From Notamacropus eugenii (Eukaryota > Chordata > Mammalia > Diprotodontia > Macropodidae), in contig NC_092872.1 of assembly GCF_028372415.1 (NCBI RefSeq), positions 548,635,205 to 548,699,204 on the forward strand: a DNA stretch of 64,000 bases. Reading direction: 5' to 3'. The first letter of the stretch is position 1. Each line of letters opens with the position of its first letter. Under the pieces are notes generated by a model, which saw nothing but the letters and a program-made list of their open reading frames with translations, was not told the origin of the DNA and did not search any database. This document shows, piece after piece, positions 33,140 through 44,909 of the stretch. A program made the translations under genes and the position numbers.

Positions 33140-34345
33140 CATTTGGCATAACTATTTTATTCAACTTCTAGTAAGCTATTAAAAAAAATTGTTATCAATC
33201 TATTGTTTTTACATCACCTAGACTTCTCCTTTCATCCTTCTTCCCTTTCAGAAAGCTGTCTTGGATAACAAAGAACAGTTTTTACATCACTCTCATTTGT
33301 CTTCCCAATTTTTTCTCTACTTTTCTTACTTGATTTTCAAAATCCTTTTCAAGCTCTTCCATGACCTATGACCAATTCATATTTTTCTTGGAGACTTTGA
33401 ATGTAGAAACTTTGACTTTGTTGTCTTCTTCTGGTTGTAGTTTTTGATCTTCCTTGTCACCAAAGTAGATTCCATAGTCTGATGTTTTTTCTGCTATTTG
33501 CTCATTTTCCCAGTCAATTGTTTGACTTTTTAGCTCTTTGTTAAGGTAGGTCTCTACTTCCAGTGTGGATGGTATACTGTCCCAGGTTTCAGAGGTTTTG
33601 TGCAGCTGTTTTCAGAGATATTTCTAGGGACCTGCAAATTTTCTGTTCTTCCAAGTTTGTATAATGAAAGAAGAGGTGTTTACTCCTCTTCTGGTCTGTG
33701 CTGTGGTATGTGAGGGGCCACAAGCACTCTTTTCTGCCTTGGAACTGAGGAGGATTCTCTCTCTACCTCAACCACAGGCTCTACCATGCCAGTGCTCCTT
33801 CTTGCCCCAGGACCACTACCCAGGACTGTGACCCAAATCCAGGCATAGGCAAAGCAAGAGATTCCTGCCTCAGCAGCAGCAAAAAAGATTGCTGCAGTCC
33901 CCCTCTGATCAGCTGCTGTATCCCCCTACTGTTTGTGGGCTGAAAGTTCCAGAATCAGTCACTGCTGCTGCCGCCCTGAGGCTAGAACCAGGGCCACACT
34001 TTGCTCCCCTCTCACCCAGGTTGGACAGACCTTTCCTACTGACCTTCTAAGTTGTCTTTGGCATTTGTGGGTTAAGAAGTCTGGAAACCATCACAGTTGC
34101 CAGTAATTCAGTCCTCTGAGGCCTGCTCCAGCCCTGACTGTACTCTTCTCCCAGAATGATGCAACAGACCTTTTCTGTCAACCTTCCAGGTTGTCTTGTG
34201 CTGGAAGTTTGTTTCACTCTGTCATTTTGTGGATTCTGTTGCTCTAGAATTTGTTTAGAGTTATTTTTACAGATATTTGGAGGGGTTTGGAGGACAGCTC
34301 AAGCAAATCTCTGCTTTTACTCCACCATCTTGGCTTCCAAAGAAC
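33140..34345 (-). mobile_element. L1 LINE 5' end (5' UTR and start of ORF1), reverse
   Basis: Read on the - strand it opens at about 34345 with 'ggaagccaagatggtggagt', the typical start of a marsupial L1 5' untranslated region. It passes a C/T- and G-rich promoter-like zone (33680-34200) and enters ORF1 (near 33560-33200) with a lysine- and glutamate-rich, coiled-coil-like composition. It stops within ORF1, so the element keeps its 5' end but lacks ORF2 and the 3' end, the reverse of the usual L1 truncation. Confidence 0.65.
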
Positions 34346-34690
34346 TGTTTTTAAAAAAGAAAAAAGGAAAAAGTGGGAGAAATCAGCAAAAACAACCCAT
34401 ACATTAAAAAAAAAAAAAGGCACTATATGCAATACTCCACTCACAAGAAACTCTCCCCCACATCACCTCTGCAAAGGAGTGGGAGGAGAGAATTTTCTTA
34501 TGTCTCTTCTTGGGAGACAACTTATTCACTGTCATTTAGCAACTTTTTTTCTTTTTATTGTTTTGGGATTGTTCTTTCCACCAACATTGTTGCAGTTATA
34601 TTGTTTTCTAAGCTCTATTTACTTGCATCAGGTTATGAAAGGATAACCTTTTTTCTATTTCAACTTCATATAGTATTTTATTTGTACCTT
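34346..34690 (-). mobile_element. L1 LINE 3' UTR, reverse
   Basis: 'gcaaaggagtgggaggagag', 'gaattttcttatgtctcttc' and 'atttacttgcatcaggttat' correspond to the reverse of an L1 3' region. It abuts the 5' end of the previous element in the same orientation. Confidence 0.6.
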
Positions 34691-34724
34691 CCACTTACCA
34701 GACAATATTTCATACTATAGTTAT

Positions 34725-35030
34725 GGATGTTGATGTTTCATTTCCTCCACTGGACCCATGAGAGTAAGGCCTGGGTCTTACCTAAGCTTTGTATCTCTCC
34801 CCTAGTGATATAGCACATAGTATGTAATGTAGTGCTCTGCATACAAAGGTACAGTGGAAATCCATCTCATTTTGTAATCAGAATCCCATCTCTGACACTA
34901 CTCATGTAACTGACCTAGGGAAAAGTCACTGGGGACTTTGTGCCCTTATAAAGTAATGAGGTTGGAATAGAAGGTCTGGGAGAACCTTCTAGCTACAGTT
35001 CTATGATCCTATAATAAATGATTGAGTAGG
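34725..35030 (+). mobile_element. L2 3' end, then MIR-like SINE
   Basis: 34725-34830 carries the L2 terminus ('atgagagtaaggcctgggtc'). 34850-35030 is a diverged forward SINE ending 'cagttctatgatcctataat'. Confidence 0.6.
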
Positions 35031-35046
35031 AAAGCATGGTAAGGAA

Positions 35047-35136
35047 AGATAGATAAATGATTGATAGATAGACAGATAGATGACAGACAGATAGATGACA
35101 GATCTATCGATCAATCGATCAATAGATAGATAGATA
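35047..35136. repeat. (GATA)n-like microsatellite
   Basis: GATA/GACA units with an internal GATC-rich switch ('ctatcgatcaatcgatcaat'). Confidence 0.92.
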
Positions 35137-35429
35137 ATATACTCTTATTCCTTCCAAGTATACTATGTTACTCTGAAAGATCACAGTAATCTCACTAGTG
35201 TAGCCATTCTCTTGCCAGATTCAAATTCACATTTCATGCATTACTCATTGACCAGAAATTTATCACGAAGTGGCCAACTTCTGGTGATGAGCCTCTCTGT
35301 GTTTGGCAAGACTGGTTCTTGACTGGTTCCATGTATAAGGCCTTTCCATATTGATTGGATCTCCCAGAGCTTGCCTTCTCCTATATTGGTTTAGCCTTTC
35401 AGAAACTAGGAAGGACTCTAACCCCACCA

Positions 35430-35431
35430 CT

Positions 35432-35494
<63 letters not shown>
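35430..35494. repeat. (CA)n microsatellite
   Basis: CA run of about 60 bases with one TA interruption. 35137-35429 before it is single-copy without a gene. Confidence 0.96.
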
Positions 35495-35597
35495 GCCCCT
35501 TGAGGGACAGGTTTTGGCAGAGGATTTTATAACAGAAATGGTAAGGAATGTAATTACCAGGATAGTGAGAGGTCTGGGAACCATTTGCTGAAGAAAC

Positions 35598-35855
35598 CAT
35601 TGGGTAGATGGTACAGTGAAGAAAGCTCTGGACTCGGAGTCAGGAAGAACTGAGTATGAATCCTGCCTCAGATACTTAATAGAGCTGTGATACTGGGCAA
35701 GTCACTTAATCTTTGTTTGCCTGAGTCACATCTGTAAAATAGTAAGATCTACATCCCAGTGTTGTTGTGAGGAACAAATGAGATAACATGTAAAATGCCT
35801 TGCAGACCTTAAAGTGCTGTATAAATGGTAGCTTTTTATTATTATTATTATTAAC
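35598..35855 (+). mobile_element. CORE-SINE (MIR/THER1-like), full length
   Basis: Forward SINE with 'tggactcggagtcaggaaga', 'cagtgttgttgtgaggaaca' and a (TTA)n tail. Confidence 0.83.
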
Positions 35856-35869
35856 TGATAAAATTTAGC

Positions 35870-36070
35870 CTGGAGGAGGACCACCACAGCTTTCAAATAT
35901 CTGAAGCCCTATAACACAGAAAAGCGATTAAGTTTTGTTTTTTTTTTCCATAAGGAGAGAACTAAAACCAAAGTAGGCAGTTTTAGGGGATGGCAGGTCA
36001 GTGCAATGTAAGTGCAGGGGGTTGGTCAGATGACTATGACTCTCTGGAATTTTGATTCTATGGAAGGTGT
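35870..36070 (+). mobile_element. CR1/L3 LINE fragment
   Basis: 'aatttagcctggaggaggac' and 'agctttcaaatatctgaagc' match the CR1/L3 3' region. A T-rich stretch lies at 35936-35948. Confidence 0.6.
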
Positions 36071-36114
36071 GCACAGAGGATTAGAGGACATCTCCTGGGA
36101 CATGCTGGTTATTG

Positions 36115-36450
36115 TATTTGTCCTTCATTCTCAAAGAGGATCATGACATCAGGGAATGATGACATGACATGCACTTGACTGGGATTTGAGTGAGGGAGGG
36201 CTGTGCAAGGTCACCAGCCTCACTTCTCCTCCAGGGTCATCTGGGGCCAGATACTCATCAGGATGACTGGAGATGGCCCAGGATGCAATGGGAGACCCTT
36301 AGGTTAAGGTTTTTTCAGGTTCTCACTTTGAGTGAGATAATGCCCATTCAATGAATTGGTCTCTTTAGGTAGTTACTCAAGGGATGGCTCCTTTAAAAAA
36401 TAAATCAAACTGGGAGGCCCCTTTAAAAAATAAATCAAAAAATAAATTCA
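36115..36450 (-). mobile_element. RTE-like 3' end repeat, copy 1
   Basis: 'tgtccttcattctcaaagag', 'gtgagggagggctgtgcaag' and 'tggagatggcccaggatgca' recur in copies at 41220-41405 and 42850-43310. The short CAA-rich tail of the 41220 copy sets the orientation. Assignment to RTE is inferred from that tail and from the abundance of RTE in marsupials. Confidence 0.55.
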
Positions 36451-37342
36451 AACTGAAGAGGCAATCTCTTAAGTCTCATGAATTTCAAATAAATTGAGAG
36501 ACTCATACTCTTGTGAGTTAGAACCACTACTTCGTGCTGGACCTATAAAAAGGTTGGGGGAGGGGGAAGTGGCGGAGTTGTCATTTTTTGCAGGTATCCT
36601 GAGAGAGGTGAGCATAAATCAGAAAGCAACAAAGAGAAGACAAGGCCTGAGTCATATAGGCAAGAGAGACAGAGTCTGCCTATGCGTGTAACTGTTAGCG
36701 GCTGCCTTGGGGCAGAGGAACATCAAAGTTGCATGTTAGATGGATGCCTGAGGGAGGGGTCATTCATGGGATTGGGAGAGGGGCTTAGAGTGAAAGAGGA
36801 AAGATATCAAGAGATAAACTGAAATGTTGCTGAGGACTAGCTATTTTTATTTAAATAAGTCTTAACTCCTCAACCAGCTTTATAAACTCACCAAAGATCT
36901 AGAATGAATCTTCTACTTCTTCTGTTCTTTCTTTGTATCTGATATAATATTGCAATGTCAAGTTTATTTTCCTTCTGCCCCATGGTAGGAAATGGGGGAG
37001 GAGAGAGGATCTAAGCTCTTAGTGTAATAGCAAAGGCTTGTGTAGATCCCTGAGTAGTTGGAGAGGCTCACCAGAATGTTGGGATGGGGGTGGGGGGCTA
37101 TTTAGCTAGTAACTGAAGTTTGTCTTCAGGTAAAGTGCAAGCCCTCAGGGCAGTATCATGAGAATAAAGACTTTTGTTGCTTCTAAGTGAAAATGAGACT
37201 CACTGAAATCTCAGGAGATTTCTTTCTAGATTTTACCTTCTGTTGGGCCACCAAACCACACAATGGTAATATAAGTGAGGGGTAATATAAGGCACTAGGA
37301 GTCATTTCATTATAAACTACTGTGAGCGGTTTGTATGAGGAG
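36451..37342. other. Unrecognised, LTR-like 3' part
   Basis: No exon. Near 37155-37270 an AATAAA ('gagaataaagacttttgttg') followed by 'gagactcactgaaatctcag' looks like the end of an LTR, and a TATA-like 'cctataaaaagg' lies at 36541. The 620-base distance between the two does not fit one simple LTR, and no target duplication was found. Confidence 0.3.
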
Positions 37343-37570
<228 letters not shown>

Positions 37571-37949
37571 TGAAGAGGGCTTTTTTGGGGGGGGCTGCAT
37601 TTTTTTCTGGGTGAAACAATGACTTCCCTGTGTCCAATAAACATTATTACCTTGAGCTGGGTTCCATTTTACCCATATGTATAGAGATTTAGACATGAAT
37701 TATATCCAACCTTTACCTTGAGGTTTCCAGAGAAAACTATGGACAACAGCAAAATAAGCCAGGATATGATTTGGAGGAAGTCCAAGGAGGGCTGCTACCA
37801 ACACTGAACGTGGTCCATGTAAGCCCAAAGCTTGGGTCATGAGTTACACAAGAATAAACTTTTTAACTCCTGGAGCTGTCCAACAATAGGGTAGGCTGCC
37901 CCGTGAAATAATGAAATTCCTTTTAACATGACATCAATAGAGGCGACAA
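37571..37949. other. No recognised feature
   Basis: Contains 'gtccaataaacattattacc' at about 37633, an isolated polyadenylation-like motif. No gene. Confidence 0.4.
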
Positions 37950-38495
37950 GTCTCCTCAGTTTTCTCATCTCTAAAATGAGAGGGTTAGATAGCCTTCACG
38001 GTTCCTCTCTTCTCTAGATCTGTAATGATCCTATGATCATTTAATCCTAGCCGTGTTAGGACTCTATAGATACTTTCAACAAGTGCCTCCATTCTTCCGG
38101 GCTTCAGCGGCCTCATCTGTACAGAGGAACAATCATGCTAGCAATAACAGTCTCACAGGGTTATTGTGAGGACGTCACTCTGTAGACTGTAAAAACCTCT
38201 AGCAATGTGAGCAATTATTTCTTTCTGCCTCCAAATTTTCCCTGGACATTAGTTCTTTCTTCCCAGAGAAAATCACAACTAATATTTACATAGTGTTCGA
38301 TGGTCCACAAAATATTTTATGTCCATTTTATGTCCATTAATTCCCCATTATGTCCACTAGTATCCCCATTTCACAGATGAGGAAACTGAGGGTCAGAGAA
38401 GCTGAGATACACAGCTAATGTCAGAGGCAGATGTTGAATCCAGTTCTTTCCTGGCTGTAAAATAGAACACTTTCCTCTAAACTGCACTTCCTCCT
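37950..38495. mobile_element. Three MIR-like SINE fragments
   Basis: 37950-38045 forward ('cagttttctcatctctaaaa'), 38050-38220 forward ('cacagggttattgtgaggac') and 38275-38495 reverse ('ccatttcacagatgaggaaa'). Confidence 0.7.
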
Positions 38496-38684
38496 TTTAA
38501 AATTAGGCTAATGTAGAGACCTAGGAAAGGCTTTTAGAATCGGTCTAGACTCTAAGTGTTGGGAGAGTAACAAGTCTAGGAAAGGGTGAGTATCCAACAC
38601 TGGGCAGGAGAGATTTGTTCTCCCATAAACTGTGGCCTGAGATCTCCAGGAGATTCAAAGCTCAACTTTCTCATAAACTAAAGA

Positions 38685-38885
38685 GTTTGAACCTTTGGAG
38701 TCTCAGGTCCTGGCTCTTCCACTTAGTAACTAGGCTCAAGTTGCTTCATTTCTCTCAGTCTGTTTTCTCATCTGTAAAATGAGGGTAATAATACCTGCCA
38801 TTCTTACCTTAAAGGGTTGTTATAACAACAAGACAAGTGGGTGAAAGCTTTTGTAAATCATAAACTGCCGTGCAAATACCAGTGA
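38685..38885 (+). mobile_element. MIR SINE
   Basis: 'gttttctcatctgtaaaatg' CORE, then 'aaagggttgttataacaaca'. Confidence 0.75.
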
Positions 38886-39635
38886 TTGTTTGGTAGAGGC
38901 AAGGAAATGTGCCTCTCTGATGAACTCAACATTTTGCCAGGAAAAAGTGGGTATAGAAGAAGATTGGTCCAGACCTTTGAGCAGTTTATAAGCCAGGTGA
39001 GGAGTTCAGATATAAACACCCAAACATGGTCAGTCCTTAGCAACATTTCAAAGTTGATCTCTCCTTCTCCTGTCTTTCCTACTCTGAGTCCTTCCCTCAG
39101 ATGAATGGCTCCCTCTCCTATGCAACCACTCAACATCACCATCATCTTCAACATGCAGCCTTCTGGTAGACCAAGGATCTCACTGTGATTCTTCATCTTC
39201 CAAGACTCCCTGTCTGATCAAAATTCATTTTCTCTTACTTCCTGAGCAGCTAGGCCTTAGGAATTAGGAGCAAAGCACTTGATTAAATGAATTCATACTA
39301 AAATGAGATGACTTACTTGTTCCATTCAAAGGGCAATTGTCTTTTTAAAAAGGACACTTGTTAACCAAAGAGGTTTTCCATTTGGTAGAATTTCAGGAGT
39401 TATTGGAGGCAGAGAGAGGACAACAATGAAACTTTCTCCACAATTGAAAGTGGTACTAGTCAGCACCCAGTCAGTATAAAGTTTCATGAGACAACCCTTG
39501 AGTATGGCAAATGGGGGTGACTGCCCTGGATCCTGTATTTTAGTACCCTGGATTTTTCTAGAGTCTGGCAAAAACCTAAGAAATAGGGTGTGTTTGAGGA
39601 AAAGTTGGCTCTAAAATAGATTTGAGTTTCATATA
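38886..39635. other. Single-copy DNA, no gene seen
   Basis: Overlapping open frames of 72-112 codons on opposite strands (38858-39196) show no family resemblance. No repeat is recognised. A self-complementary 'ctttttaaaaag' lies at 39342. Confidence 0.45.
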
Positions 39636-39639
39636 CATG

Positions 39640-40355
39640 CATAACCTGTATGGAGACATGGACAGAAACTGTACCTATGGTTCATGTGTATTTAGCACAC
39701 AGTAGGCACTTAGCAAATGCTTATTGACTGACAGATTGATAGAGGGACATTACAGTTAAGCTAACTTCTACCCATAGTTGACATCTTCTGAAACTTATAG
39801 TCTTAGAGAGCTGCCCAGACCAATGAGAAGTTAAGTGACTTTTCTGTGATCAAAGAATTAGTGTGTATCAGAGGCAGGACCTGAATTCAAGTCTTCCTGG
39901 TTTCAAGACCAATTTTCTATCCACTATATTAGAGTCTCTGCATACATGCATATAGTAATAATTCTCATTTCTATAGTAAGCAAGTAAGACTTACTACAAA
40001 GCTCTTTCATAATATTCCTATAGGGTAAATATATAGTTTTATTATTCCCAATTTATAGAAGAGAAAATCCAAGGCTCAGAAATGTCAAAGGAATTGTCCA
40101 TGGTGATACCATTAAAATGCATTAGAATCAGAATTGGAGCCTTCATCTCCCCAGGTCTGCACTCTTTCTACTGGACCAATGTATCTATCTATCTATTATC
40201 TACTGGAGCTGGAGCTGGCTTCAGATGTTGATTTTGCTACTTATCACCTATGTGCTATGATCAAGACACAGCCTTTCTGTGCTCCAGTTTCCTCATCTGT
40301 AAGAGAACTGGACCTGATTTTAAAGGTCTCTTTCAGCAGTCAACCTATAGTACTA
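39640..40355. mobile_element. L2 3' end and three MIR-like SINEs
   Basis: 39640-39745 is a forward L2 terminus ('acacagtaggcacttagcaa'). 39785-39940 and 39950-40185 are reverse MIR-like. 40195-40355 is forward MIR-like ('cagtttcctcatctgtaaga'). Confidence 0.7.
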
Positions 40356-41165
40356 GTCGTAGGACCCTTGCTTCAGGTCTTGTGGCTGGTATTAGAGTCA
40401 GAATTTGACACTGAATCTTCTGCCTCTAAGGTCAGTGAACATTCTCCTTGTCCATACCACATTGGCGGCAGTAACAGCAGCAGCAAACAGAAGTACCCAG
40501 TCAGGCAGTTCCCTAGGCTTGGGGTCAGCTTGGCCTTGTCCCTTCTGCCCCTGTCCTCCATCCTCCCTGCCCTGCTGACTGTCTTTGAGACAACTTGAGT
40601 CTCTGCCAGTACCAGTTGCCTTCTCTTTGTCTGGGAGGGGGATGGGAAGTTGGCTTTCAAAAGGTGGAGACCCTGCCAAATGACCCTTTGATCTCTCACC
40701 AGACTTTGGCCTCAAAATGCCCAACCTGCTCCAGTTCTCCTGCTAGGGATAAGCCTGTCCCCTTGTCCTGGATTTCTGATCTCTTAGGACCAACTAGCTT
40801 TAGAGAAAAGAAAAGTAATAGGACTTCCTAGGCAAAGACCTGCCTCCCCTCCTCCTCCTCCCCTCCCCCTCCCCACACATCTAGGAGAACATATCCATAT
40901 GAAATTGGTCCCCAGCCCTGATCTTGTTAGAAGACAGTAAGCAATGCCTCAAGGGACATCTGGGAGTTTCTTGGAGGAACTCTGAATCACTTTTTCCACC
41001 TTTTCAGTGCAGACCCCAAAGTAGATCTATGGTGTGCAATTAGTGTCTGTAGTCTAGGCTGCCTCTTATCAACAGAATGTGAACATTACAACTTCCATAA
41101 CCTTTCTGGTTGTTTTGTTCATCCAAGTGAACTCTGATCATTTATTAAAAGGAGAATCAAGGGCT
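40356..41165. other. Single-copy, GC-richer DNA, no gene called
   Basis: Richer in C and G than its surroundings, with a C/T-only run near 40840-40875. Two overlapping - strand frames of 108 codons (40373-40699 and 40398-40724) each contain a hydrophobic segment, but they overlap each other and a + strand frame that is partly SINE. That pattern fits composition rather than coding. Confidence 0.4.
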
Positions 41166-41219
41166 GGAACAGAAAGATTTAGAGCTAGAGGACCTAAAAG
41201 GGATCTAATCTAGTGTTCA

Positions 41220-41405
41220 TGTTTTATAGGCATCATTCTGATCTATATCTAACCACTGGACCCAGATGACTCTGGAGGAGAAAGTGAGGCTGGTGGCTTT
41301 ACACAGCCCTGCCTCATTTAAATCCAATTCACTTGCATGTCATGGTATCACCTTCCTGATGCTGTGCTCCTCTTCCAGAATGAAGGACAAACAACAACAA
41401 CATGT
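41220..41405 (+). mobile_element. RTE-like 3' end repeat, copy 2
   Basis: Forward copy ending in 'gaaggacaaacaacaacaac'. The short tandem CAA tail is typical of RTE-type elements. A scrap of reverse MIR precedes it (41170-41215). Confidence 0.6.
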
Positions 41406-41594
41406 TTTATAGGTAACATGGATACAGGGTTAAACAGTACCTTTGCTCTTACAGAAACTGTGTGGAAGAAGGAAGGATTTATAGATAAGTCTAGAATGTC
41501 TCTCTCCATGTCCTGGGGTTCCACCTTAGAAGGGTGGCTGTGACTGTGCAATCACATTCTTTATCTCCTGTCTTCAAACAACAAATATAGGAAG

Positions 41595-41850
41595 GGATGA
41601 AACAGACGTTTATTTAGTATCTGTGTGCCAGGTACTATGCTAAACACTTTGCAAATCTCTCTTGTGATCCTCAAAACAGCCCTGGGAGTAGTTGGTATTT
41701 TTTATCCCCATTTTACAGATTAGGAAACTGAGGCTGAGAAAGGTTAAGTGACTTGCCCAGGGCCACACAGCTGAGGTCAGATTTGAATCTAGGTCTTCTT
41801 GACTCCTGATACAATGTTCTATCCACTGTATCAACTAGCTGCTTCTAAGG
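41595..41850 (-). mobile_element. CORE-SINE (MIR/THER1-like), full length
   Basis: Reverse SINE from 'gtttatttagtatctgtgtg' to 'ctgtatcaactagctgcttc'. Confidence 0.83.
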
Positions 41851-42305
41851 TTTAGAATCGTTTGCAGTATAGAAATATAATTCTTTTTTTTTGTTTGTGG
41901 TTCATTTTTCCTGGCTGTTCAGAGGTACAGTAGTTTGGATCCTAAGCAAAATGGTAACAGTTAAATTAATCTTGGCCAATTTAACTGACTTTCCTCACTA
42001 TACACTTACTATACAAGTTTAGGTAATGGAACACACAACAGTAAAGGAGACTCTGCAACCTGGAAGTGAGATGAAATCTCATCTCAAGCAAGCAAAAAGT
42101 AATCTCACCCAAGAGTCTGTCCTCAGCAGTTACTGGGGGAGCAGATGCTGGGAATATAAGGGCGCTGTCAGGGTGTTGGCTTTCCCCATGTGCCTGAGGC
42201 TGTAGGAGAGTCTTCACTGAAGGTTTTTGTCTCCTCTCCTCACTAGATCTCTCTCCCTCCTCTGCCTCTCCCTTCTATCTCAGAAGTCTCTCAGACAATC
42301 TAGAG
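41851..42305. other. Single-copy DNA, no gene seen
   Basis: No repeat recognised. Ends in a C/T-rich stretch (42225-42290). Confidence 0.45.
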
Positions 42306-42498
42306 CAGGGGTGGAGAACCTGAAGCCTCAAGGACACATGTGACCTTCTAGGTCCTTGGGTGCAGCCTTTTGACTGAGTCCAAGTTTTACAAGCAAATTC
42401 TTTTATTAAGGGGATTTGTTTCCTGAAGTCTGGATTCAGACACAGGGCCACACTTGAGGGCCATATGTGTCCTCAAGGCCTCAGGTTCCCCATCTCTG
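42306..42498. mobile_element. Palindromic hAT MITE
   Basis: A 193-base element whose two halves are inverted copies: it starts 'caggggtggagaacctgaag', and its right end read in reverse starts 'cagagatggggaacctgagg'. The flanks 'atctagag' (42298-42305) and 'acctagag' (42499-42506) agree at seven of eight bases and fit the nTCTAGAn target of hAT elements. It has no coding capacity. Confidence 0.85.
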
Positions 42499-42579
42499 AC
42501 CTAGAGTCACATCTCCTTGCAGGTATGTAGCATCACAGGACTGTCCTTCAGGGACCCATCAAACCCACCTAAAGGTAAG

Positions 42580-42845
42580 GCTACATGTAGATGAGGAAAC
42601 TGAAGCTCCAAGAGAGGAAGAGAGACTTACCTTGCCAAAAGTAACACAGCAATTGGCAGTGGCACAGCTGGTACTGACCCAAAGCTTTGTTCCTAGGTTG
42701 GAAGAATAAAGAAAATTACAAGTGACACCCACAAGTCTATGAGCTCTTTGGAGGCTCATCTCTTGCCAAATACTCTTCCCACCCTAGTGTCTAACTCAGG
42801 ATCCTGCACTTGGTTGATGGCTAAATAAATATTTGCTGATAGATT
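42580..42845. mobile_element. Reverse MIR fragment and forward L2 end
   Basis: 42580-42690 reverse MIR ('gatgaggaaactgaagctcc'). 42735-42845 L2 terminus ('tggctaaataaatatttgct'). Confidence 0.65.
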
Positions 42846-42849
42846 GATG

Positions 42850-43310
42850 TGATGTTGCTGTATGTCCTTTGTTTTCAGAGGACCAATGACATTTTGGGGT
42901 GATGTCTTGATTTGCTGGTGAATTGGGTTTCAGTGAGGCAGAGCTACATTCTCATCAGCCTCACTCTCTCTTCCAGAATCATTGAAGTCCAGTGGCAAGA
43001 TAAAAGTTAAGACAATTGGAAATGGTCTGGAGTGCAGAGGATGATCTTGGTATCTTTGATGTCTGACCACACTCTGAGTGCTCCACAGAACTGCTTCAGC
43101 CACCTTCAAGGCCTTTTGGCACAAACTGCTCTTATCTGGCCATTCTGCCAAGGAATGGAAAAAGCCTTCACATGCTTGGGGTAGACATTCCCCTAACTTA
43201 CTGAGGCCTGTCAGTTACCCTCAACCTGATTTAGCTTGTCAGCACAGATGGTTTTACCAGGGTGTGGCCATTGTACACTCTACAGCTTCTTGGAGCCATG
43301 GATGAGAGTC
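42850..43310 (-). mobile_element. RTE-like 3' end repeat, copy 3 (longest)
   Basis: Starts 'gttgctgtatgtcctttgtt' and continues for about 460 bases ('atgtctgaccacactctgag', 'acatgcttggggtagacatt'), well beyond copies 1 and 2. No open frame of note. Confidence 0.6.
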
Positions 43311-43444
43311 ATTGATATACTATTACTATTATAACACAAAGGGAGAGTTAGACCAAAAACTAAGTCAAGAGAAAGGTGAGTGCTAATTCTCCTGACACTT
43401 TCTATGTGACTGTGGTCATAGAACTATGTAAATCTTAAGGTGCT

Positions 43445-43697
43445 ATACAAAAGTCTCATTCATTTGTTTCACCTGTATCTGACTTTGTGACACCATTTGG
43501 GGTTTTCTTGGCAGAGATACTGGAGTGCCTTGCCATTTCCTTCTTCATCTCATTCTACAAATGAGGAAACTGAGGGAAACAAGGTAAAGTGACTTGCCTG
43601 GGGTCACACAGTTAGTAAGGTTATCTGAGATCAGATCTGAATTCAGGTCCTCCTGACTCCAGGCCCAGAACTCTATCCATTGGGCCACTTAGCTATT
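43445..43697 (-). mobile_element. MAR1-type CORE-SINE, full length
   Basis: Reverse copy with 'gacaccatttggggttttct' and 'ctctatccattgggccactt'. Confidence 0.88.
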
Positions 43698-43739
43698 AGC
43701 TTTTGTTAATGTTATTGTGCCTTACTCAGCCAAGTTCCA

Positions 43740-44045
43740 CTTAATATAATAAGGAGAGCACAGGATTTAGAGTTTATGATCATGGAAAAATCATTTCATT
43801 TCTCTCAGCCTGTTTCCTTTAAAATGGGAATAAAAATAATGACAACCAGTGATGGTGACTCTTTACATATCTCTGATCTTCACACTATCCCTATAAGGTA
43901 GGTTATCTCCATTTTTCAGATTTAGAACCTGAGTCAAAAGACACATGCAATTCCTTGCCTAAAGTCACAAAACTTATCAGTTACAAAGTCAGAATTCACA
44001 ACCAGCTTTTCTAATTCCAGGGCCTACCTCCACTGCCTGTATACT
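43740..44045. mobile_element. MIR-like fragments, forward then reverse
   Basis: 43740-43840 forward ('ttctctcagcctgtttcctt'). 43845-44045 reverse ('cttcacactatccctataag'). Confidence 0.6.
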
Positions 44046-44281
44046 TGTAATAAGTCCCTTCACATAGGTGTTATAAGAAAAGCATTCTGTGGATGTAGCC
44101 TGTGGTCTAGCGCAAACCACACACACATACACTCCCATGGGAATCATCTTCCCATGGGACCCACACTGTCCAAATAACTCCCTTTAATTGTGGGTTTGGC
44201 AAGATCCATAGAGATTACAAGAATGATGCTGCTCAAGAACTATGTGAGCAATTAATCTCCGTCATCTATAAGATCTAATGT

Positions 44282-44826
44282 TCTAACTTTTTATTTTTTC
44301 TATTTCACTAAATATTTTCCAATTACATGTAAAAAAATTTTCACATTCTTTTTTTTGTTTGAGTTCCAAATTCTGTCCATCCCCCTCACACATTGAGAAG
44401 GTAAGAAATATGATATTGATTATACATATGTATGTAAAATATATTTCCATATTAGCCATATTGCAAAAGAAAACACACATACAAAAACCCAAGAAAAATA
44501 AAGTTTAAAAGTATGCTTCAATTTGTATTCAGAGTTTATCGATTCTCTCTCTGGAGGTGGATAGCACTTTTCGTTATGGGTCTTCTGGAATTGTCTGAGA
44601 TCATTGAATTGATCACAGTAGCTAAGTCTTTCACAATTGATCATCCTTACGTTATTGCTGTTACTGTGTATAGTGTTCTCCTGGTTCAGTTCTCTTCACT
44701 TTACATCAGTTCTTCTAAGTCTTCCTATTTTTTTCTGGAACCTTCTTGTTCATCATTTCTTATAGCACAATAGTATTCTATCTCGATCATATACCATAAC
44801 TTGACCAGCCACTTTTCAATTGCTGC
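44282..44826 (-). mobile_element. L1 LINE 3' end, reverse
   Basis: Reverse marsupial L1 3' region: 'ccaattacatgtaaaaaaat', 'tctctggaggtggatagcac' and 'cttatagcacaatagtattc'. It starts at the T-rich (poly-A derived) side near 44288. Confidence 0.87.
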
Positions 44827-44909
44827 AGTGCCCTAATTCTTGAACCTGAGAACTCTCAAACCTGGAGGCAAATCCCATGGCTGTCACTACCCAGGAAATC
44901 TGCTACTGT

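Noticed and set aside
36541-36552. TATA-like box 'cctataaaaagg' as a host promoter
   Set aside because: No exon, CpG enrichment or downstream gene accompanies it. It may belong to an LTR-like segment or be chance.
40134-40598. A 154-codon + strand frame
   Set aside because: Its first half is MIR-like SINE sequence, and an antisense frame is equally open.
40398-40724. A - strand frame with a membrane-segment-like stretch (WVLLFAAAVTAANVVW)
   Set aside because: It has no recognisable family, overlaps another open - strand frame, and lacks splice or promoter context. It could be revisited if transcripts appear.
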